A stretch of 64,000 nucleotides of DNA, from positions 34,727,741 through 34,791,740 of the forward strand of contig CM041465.1 of NCBI GenBank assembly GCA_023213395.1. Reading direction: 5' to 3'. Shown here one piece after another: positions 59,789-64,000 of the stretch. Source of the DNA: Cycas panzhihuaensis (Eukaryota; Cycadophyta). The position numbers were made by a program, and so were the translations under genes. Numbering within the stretch: the stretch's first letter is position 1; every line of letters starts with the position of its first letter. The notes beneath the pieces were generated by a model. It worked only from the letters and a program-made list of their open reading frames with translations, did no database searches and was not told the DNA's origin.

Positions 59789-60167
59789 TATGAAAACATA
59801 AATAAGATATAAAATATCTCTCTTGAAATGTAGAAAATAAATCAAAGAGTGTAAATAACTATTCAAACCAAATTGATTGATCAGAATAAGAAAGGAAGGT
59901 TGATTATCACCTTTAGTCTTTATTCTAGTAGAGTTTCGCTTAGCTAAAAAATTCAATATGTATGAAGGAGGGCTCGAGCTATATTTATAAGTCTTGAAGT
60001 ACCTCAAATAATTACATGATTGGCTGACATAATGATCCAATATAATTAGCCCATTATTTGGCAAGGGACAAACCTAATACACCTTTACAATATAATTTAA
60101 TTATATAATAATACAAAGATGGTACAAAGGTACATTTACATACAAATGTGTCATTATAGTTTTAACA
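59789..60167 (-). repeat. C8 5' LTR (right)
   Basis: 379 bases, no net length change from the left copy. Ends ttttaaca before TAGGA. The minus frame at 59780-60064 is a shadow. Confidence 0.92.
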
Positions 60168-60172
60168 TAGGA

Positions 60173-60807
60173 TTCACATACACATCACTATTGGAAGGAT
60201 AGGTGTTTGTTGTGGCAAGTACATCACTCAATCTTTAATAGAGGAGAAATCAAGGGTTTTATACTTGTGACTTATAGATTAGTAATGATAAATAAATGTA
60301 GGTTTCTTTTCCCACATGTGAACTAAGTAGGCTATATAGGGTTCACTAGTACAAATAAGGTTTAGACAAAAATCATATTATGAAGTAGCAAGGATGGAGC
60401 TCAACAATGGAGGCAAATAGAAAAATTTGGAATCAAACAAAGTCGATCATATTCAAAACAAAGATAAAAGTAGAAATAAATGGGCTAAAATAGAGTCAAA
60501 TAGCTAAAACAATCTCTTTTATTATTTTATATATATACATAGAATGGAATAAAATAGATTCAAATAACTTTGTTGTTTTCATAAATAGAATTAGGTATCA
60601 ATCATAAAACAAGCTCTTTAACAAGCTATGGAACCTTCAACAACAAACTTTAAGCAACAATAGACAGTCAAGAAGTAATTAATTAATCAAAATTAATAGC
60701 TTTATGACTTATGGAATAGGCCCGACATGACAATAGAAATTGATAATCTTCAATTGAGTAGAACTTCATTATAAAACTTCGTTTTAACTTCTTGTATTCA
60801 CCATCAT
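60173..60807 (-). other. C5 leader, right piece
   Basis: Continues 45481-46564 on the other side of C8. No coding signal. Confidence 0.55.
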
Positions 60808-60818
60808 CTCTAATACCA
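60808..60818 (-). other. C5 primer binding site
   Basis: ctctaatacca reads TGGTATTAGAG on the minus strand and touches the right LTR. Confidence 0.8.
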
Positions 60819-61065
60819 TGTTAGAAATGCAACCACGTGATATAATAACCAAGGAATATTATAATAATGCCATAATGGACCTCAACCATAATCATAATCA
60901 TAATCATATTACATCTCACCATGTAGGTATACTTACAGTCATGTTGTATGCATATGTGAGATTATTTTCCACACTTATAACCAATCACATTTGGCCTTTA
61001 TATTGACCAATCATATATGACCTATTACTTAGCCAATTACATTGAATGTGCATTATCTTCTAATA
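60819..61065 (-). repeat. C5 5' LTR (right)
   Basis: About 247 bases starting tgttagaaatgc. The end ctaata is eroded from an expected CA. Followed by AAGAA. Contains a short cataat run at 60888-60908 not present in the left copy. Confidence 0.88.
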
Positions 61066-61070
61066 AAGAA

Positions 61071-61550
61071 AGCCCAAAAAATAGTTCTCTTTTTCTAATG
61101 ATTAAAAGGTCTTTGTGTTTAGTTCTCTTTTTGGTATTAATGGCACCTAATACATTGACTTTGGGGCCTCACACTATATTACTTTCCACAAAGAGTAGTT
61201 TAATGAACTTAAAGATGGATGTAATCAAACCATTATTCAAGGTGATGATAATCAATATAAAGTAGTTGAGCAAGTTATAATTGTTCTTAATAAGCTTGGC
61301 GATAAAATCAAGATCTCTAATATGCTATGTATACCATCATTCAAGTGCAACTTTCTTTCAGTAAGTTGTGTGACTAAATATAAGTTGAAGGTTGAGTTTG
61401 ATGCCATCTAATATATGATCATGGATGATGATTTTTTAATATCTTAAGGAATTGAAAAGAATGGCTTGTATAAATTCTTTGGTACACCTGAGCATGGTTG
61501 TGAATTTATGAATGAAAATGAACTAAATATCAACATATATAGAAGATAAA
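61071..61550 (+). pseudogene. C4 protease and pre-integrase, third piece
   Basis: Plus-strand copia protease: YIDFGASHYITFHKE with the catalytic Asp codon at 61157-61159 (DFGAS for DSGAS), then IKISNMLCIPSFKCNFLSV (the NVLYVPxxxxNLLSV block), VTKYKLKVEFD and NGLYKFFGTPEHG. One frameshift and two or three stops. It joins the zinc knuckle at 41110-41170 when C5 is removed. Confidence 0.75.
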
Positions 61551-61884
61551 TATCAGGTGGAATTAGTTTACCATTAATTATTTCTCATTCATTACAAATG
61601 AATCTTTCCCTTATACAATGCAACCCATAATATACACACAAAATCAATAATGGTCTAAAGTATGACCCATGACTGCCATGATATATACTATAGGTCCATT
61701 GGGGACTATCATAACTCCCATGACATGTGTCATCAACCTTTATAACTCATTACTACTGTGTCCATATATGAACATTAATCTAACACTCCCCCTTAATATT
61801 CATACCAGGCTTTAACGTCGATACAAAATCTAAATTTATCAAACTTATCCTTAAATAAACATTAGTGAAAATATTAGAATATAA
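61551..61884 (-). mobile_element. C6: left end of a further minus-strand copia
   Basis: A probable 3' LTR (61551-61785, start tatcaggtgg, end tctaaca) is followed by ctccccctt (61786-61794), the complement of a polypurine tract, and about 90 bases of internal sequence. Then C7 begins. The second LTR is not in the window, so the boundaries rest on terminal motifs only. The rest may lie to the right of the window beyond C7, or be lost. Confidence 0.5.
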
Positions 61885-62040
61885 TGTTTTATCTAAGAAG
61901 ATTAAGAGTCATATAAAACACTTATTCATGTAACATAGGCATGTGTATGCCACGTGTCAACCAGATACATGGTAGTTATATAGTTCATCTCTCATAATAA
62001 AGACATAAGTTCTTCTCCAATATGTATTAATATCCTAACA
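61885..62040 (+). repeat. C7 5' LTR (putative)
   Basis: Bounded by TG at 61885 and ctaaca at 62040 with the primer site directly after. No partner copy is visible, so the left limit is a guess. Confidence 0.45.
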
Positions 62041-62051
62041 TGGCATTAGAG
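62041..62051 (+). other. C7 primer binding site
   Basis: tggcattagag, a two-change variant of TGGTATCAGAG. Confidence 0.6.
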
Positions 62052-62735
62052 TGGGTTATCTAGCCTATCTGATAGAGGAAGTCTTAGTTGAGGGAAGCTA
62101 TAATCTCCTATCAAGTGAAGACATTAATCTTCAAATCAAATCAATCAAGAGGAACATTCATTAAAGAAGATTAGAGGAGGCAAATATCATTTACAAGAGA
62201 CATACAATACAATCATATGGATAAGAAAAATCCAAGTATTCATATTCTCACCAAACTTTTATAGACTGTAGATCTCAATATCCTCATCATTTTTTCCTTC
62301 TATGTCAAAGTGATTGGAGCTCTTTTTTAGGTGTTTTTGCCTCTTTTTTAGTGCACATGTTTGAAGAAGGAAACTCATATTTCTAAAAAACTAGGATCTA
62401 CTTTCAAGTAAATACCATTGAATCACCTCTCCTCTATTAATACAAATTTGTTAAGACCTATTGTATAGAGTTTTTCTACATATTTTTAAGATTTGAGCAT
62501 TTGTTTATAAAACCCTAGCCACTCTAGGGATTTTGAAGAAGATTGCTCTCAGACTATAAGGAATGTACTAAAACCACTTATATATTTATATTTCTCCTGA
62601 TATTAGCTTCAGTTTGAGGTACTTTTTACCCTAGATCTATACACTTAAATTTTATACAAAAATCCATATAGCTATATAGATAGTCATTTTCCAGTCAAAA
62701 TCAAGCATGCTTATCATTTCATTAATAGTTGTATG
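62052..62735 (+). other. C7 leader
   Basis: No coding signal between primer site and gag ATG. Confidence 0.5.
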
Positions 62736-64000
62736 ATGGCCTCTTCTATTCTAACTCTCAACAAATAAGATAAATTGACTAAAAATAATTATCATACTTG
62801 GAAAATTAAAATAGAAACTCTATTAAGGGCTAAAAATGCCTTGGGTATAACGATTGGATCTGAAGCCAAACCTACAAATGCTAGCACTAAGCAATCCATT
62901 TGGGAAGAAAGGGATAATGTAAGGGTAATAGTGTTAAAGTTGTAGTCTTTGATCCTCTTCTCATCTCCGTTAAGAAACTAAATTCCTCTTTAGTGATTTA
63001 GAAAACATTTAAAAATATGTATAGCTAAAAAATTGGGCAAGAATCATTGCCCTAAAAGAAGAGTTATTTAAGCTATACATGAAAGATACTTAAATAGTTT
63101 TAAAATTTATCCACAAGGTCATATTAGTTAGAAATGACATGCTAAGCATTAGAGTAAACATCTCAAAAAAGGAGATTATGGAGATGATAGCCAACAAACT
63201 TCCAAAGTCCTTTGATGTCATAATAAATACAATAACCAACAATGATCAAATAAATATGATAACACTTGATACTCTGACAGACTTATTATTGAGATAAGAA
63301 TAAAGAAATAAATGATACGAAGATGTAACAAAGGTAGAAGATGCATTTATAACCAAACTCCATCTTAGACCTAAAGGAAGGGGGCAAGTTCATAGTTGTG
63401 TATGTGGCCTATATGTTAGCATTCCATCCCATGGAAGGTGGTAAGAGAATCAAGGATGAGGACACAATGTTTTACCTAGAGAAGTAAGGGTATGCTTCAA
63501 TTATGGAAAATTAGGGTACTTTTCAAGTAGTTATATGGCTTTTGATGTTTGTTATAACTATGGCCAATCTAGGTATTATCCCTATCAATGCTCACAGAGA
63601 AAAGCTAAAATCTAGAGAGGGAAATTCCCTATAGGAACTTATAGCAAAGAGCAAGATGAAGAAGATGAAGAAGAAACTGCATCCATTGTCACTCTCACAA
63701 CTAGTCTCAAGGATTAAGAGGTGTGGTACATTGACTATGAAGCATCAAGGTATATGACAAGATGTGAGGATTAGTTTAAACTCCTAAAACCCTACTCTTC
63801 TAATAAATCTATTACGTTAGGGGTTAAGTACCCTTTAAACATCAAAGGAGTTTGAACCATAATAGTCAAAGTAAAAGGTATTGTACAAAAAATCAGTAAT
63901 GTGCTTTTTATAACTAGGTTAAAAAAGAAACTACTTTCTATCTCCTAATTAGAAAAGAAAAAGATGAGGATAATTTTTTATGAAGAAGGATGCTATTACA
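62736..64000 (+). pseudogene. C7 gag and start of protease
   Basis: ATG at 62736 begins MASSILTLNK, then NNYHTWKIKIETLLRAKNAL, a copia gag N-terminus (NYxxWxxKMxxLLxAK). After decayed text and a frame change, two tandem zinc-knuckle remnants appear at about 63490-63600: VCFNYGKLGYFSSSYM and VCYNYGQSRYYPYQC, with Cys and His changed to Tyr or Arg. An IDYEASRYMTR block at about 63730 is the protease site (normally IDSGASRHMT). It ends at the edge with ISNVLFITRLKKKLLSIS. Most changes look like C-to-T transitions. Confidence 0.75.

Larger units (their letters stand above)
46570..60167 (-). mobile_element. C8: Ty1/copia element containing C9 and C10
   Basis: Minus-strand copia with two LTRs of exactly 379 bases, TAGGA duplications, and gag-pol pieces at 46958-50772 and 57391-57819. 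Its gag is split by C9, and the gag translation continues sensibly across the gap. Without C9 it is about 7 kb. Confidence 0.9.
41182..61065 (-). mobile_element. C5: Ty1/copia element containing C8, C9 and C10
   Basis: Minus-strand copia with LTRs at 41182-41421 and 60819-61065, AAGAA duplications outside, gag-pol remnant at 41431-45480 and leader pieces at 45481-46564 and 60173-60807. C8 sits inside the leader. Without C8 the element would be about 6.3 kb, a normal copia size. Confidence 0.85.
32371..64000 (+). mobile_element. C4: Ty1/copia element cut into three visible pieces
   Basis: Plus-strand copia with its 5' LTR at 32371-32676. Gag begins in 32690-34435, resumes at 40977-41181 with a zinc-knuckle remnant and continues at 61066 into protease, up to about 61550. 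Between these pieces lie C3 and C5. The reading is continuous across the excised elements: EELV-type gag text before C3, then lysine-rich text after the knuckle, split by C5 with an AAGAA duplication. C6 interrupts it again at 61551, and integrase and RT, if present, are beyond the window, so the true right end is unknown. Confidence 0.75.
61885..64000 (+). mobile_element. C7: plus-strand Ty1/copia element running off the right edge
   Basis: A short putative 5' LTR (61885-62040, tgttttatct to cctaaca), a primer site at 62041 (tggcattagag) and a gag-protease remnant follow. A 156-base LTR is within the range of short-LTR copia lineages such as Ale. No 3' end is seen. Confidence 0.65.

Noticed and set aside
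59780-60064. Minus-strand frame of 94 codons
   Set aside because: Lies almost entirely inside the C8 LTR and has no domain.
61017-61265. Treating this plus-strand frame as an independent gene
   Set aside because: It starts inside the C5 LTR and runs into C4 protease text in a shifted frame; the real signal is the broken C4 protease.
1-64000. Host genes, tRNA or rRNA genes
   Set aside because: I looked for tRNA-like cloverleaf boxes and conserved gene domains on both strands and saw only element parts. A dedicated scan (tRNAscan, protein homology) would be needed to exclude small RNAs fully.

Overview
This window is repeat-filled plant nuclear DNA with no recognisable host gene. I read it as one continuous stack of nested LTR retrotransposons. 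Ty1/copia and Ty3/gypsy coding remnants lie on both strands, most broken by stop codons and frameshifts. The low overall GC, the age of the copies and the nesting depth suggest a large, slowly cleared seed-plant genome. A gymnosperm is my best guess, but nothing in the sequence proves it. Element names (G1, T1, C1 to C10) are my own.

Left half. G1 is an old minus-strand gypsy element. Its right-hand (5') LTR is at 30873-32320, its gag-pol remnant at 26100-30300, and its left-hand (3') LTR runs off the window at 1-1019. Its 3' noncoding part is cut into 1020-1998, 21169-21727 and 25856-26100 by two minus-strand copia elements, C1 (1999-21168) and C2 (21728-25855). C1 was itself split, between its RT and RNase H parts, by T1 (3097-17384). 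T1 is a GC-richer plus-strand Tat-like gypsy element with 2.55-kb LTRs, a TCATC target-site duplication and a tRNA-type primer site.

T1 is the most interesting object. It has gag, a protease, and an in-frame deletion that joins the edge of RT to the C-terminus of integrase, so RT, the first RNase H and the integrase core are gone. It also carries a separate archaeal-type RNase H reading frame near the 3' LTR. Between these lies an antisense gene with a TATA box, two credible introns, a plant-mobile-domain (PMD)-like region, an acidic linker and a coiled coil.

Right half. C4 is a plus-strand copia whose gag and protease are cut into three pieces (32371-34435, 40977-41181, 61066-61550) by C3 (34436-40976) and C5 (41182-61065). 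C5 holds C8 (46570-60167), which holds C9 (50778-57385), which holds C10 (52928-56800), giving five levels of nesting. Matching short duplications support four of these insertions: AAGAA (C5), TAGGA (C8), CTTAA (C9) and ATATT (C10). C10 has no recognisable pol and is probably non-autonomous. At the right edge C6 (minus) and C7 (plus) run out of the window.

No element looks autonomous. All coordinates and comparisons were made by eye. LTR ends of decayed copies may be off by a few bases, and domain limits in pseudogenes are approximate.
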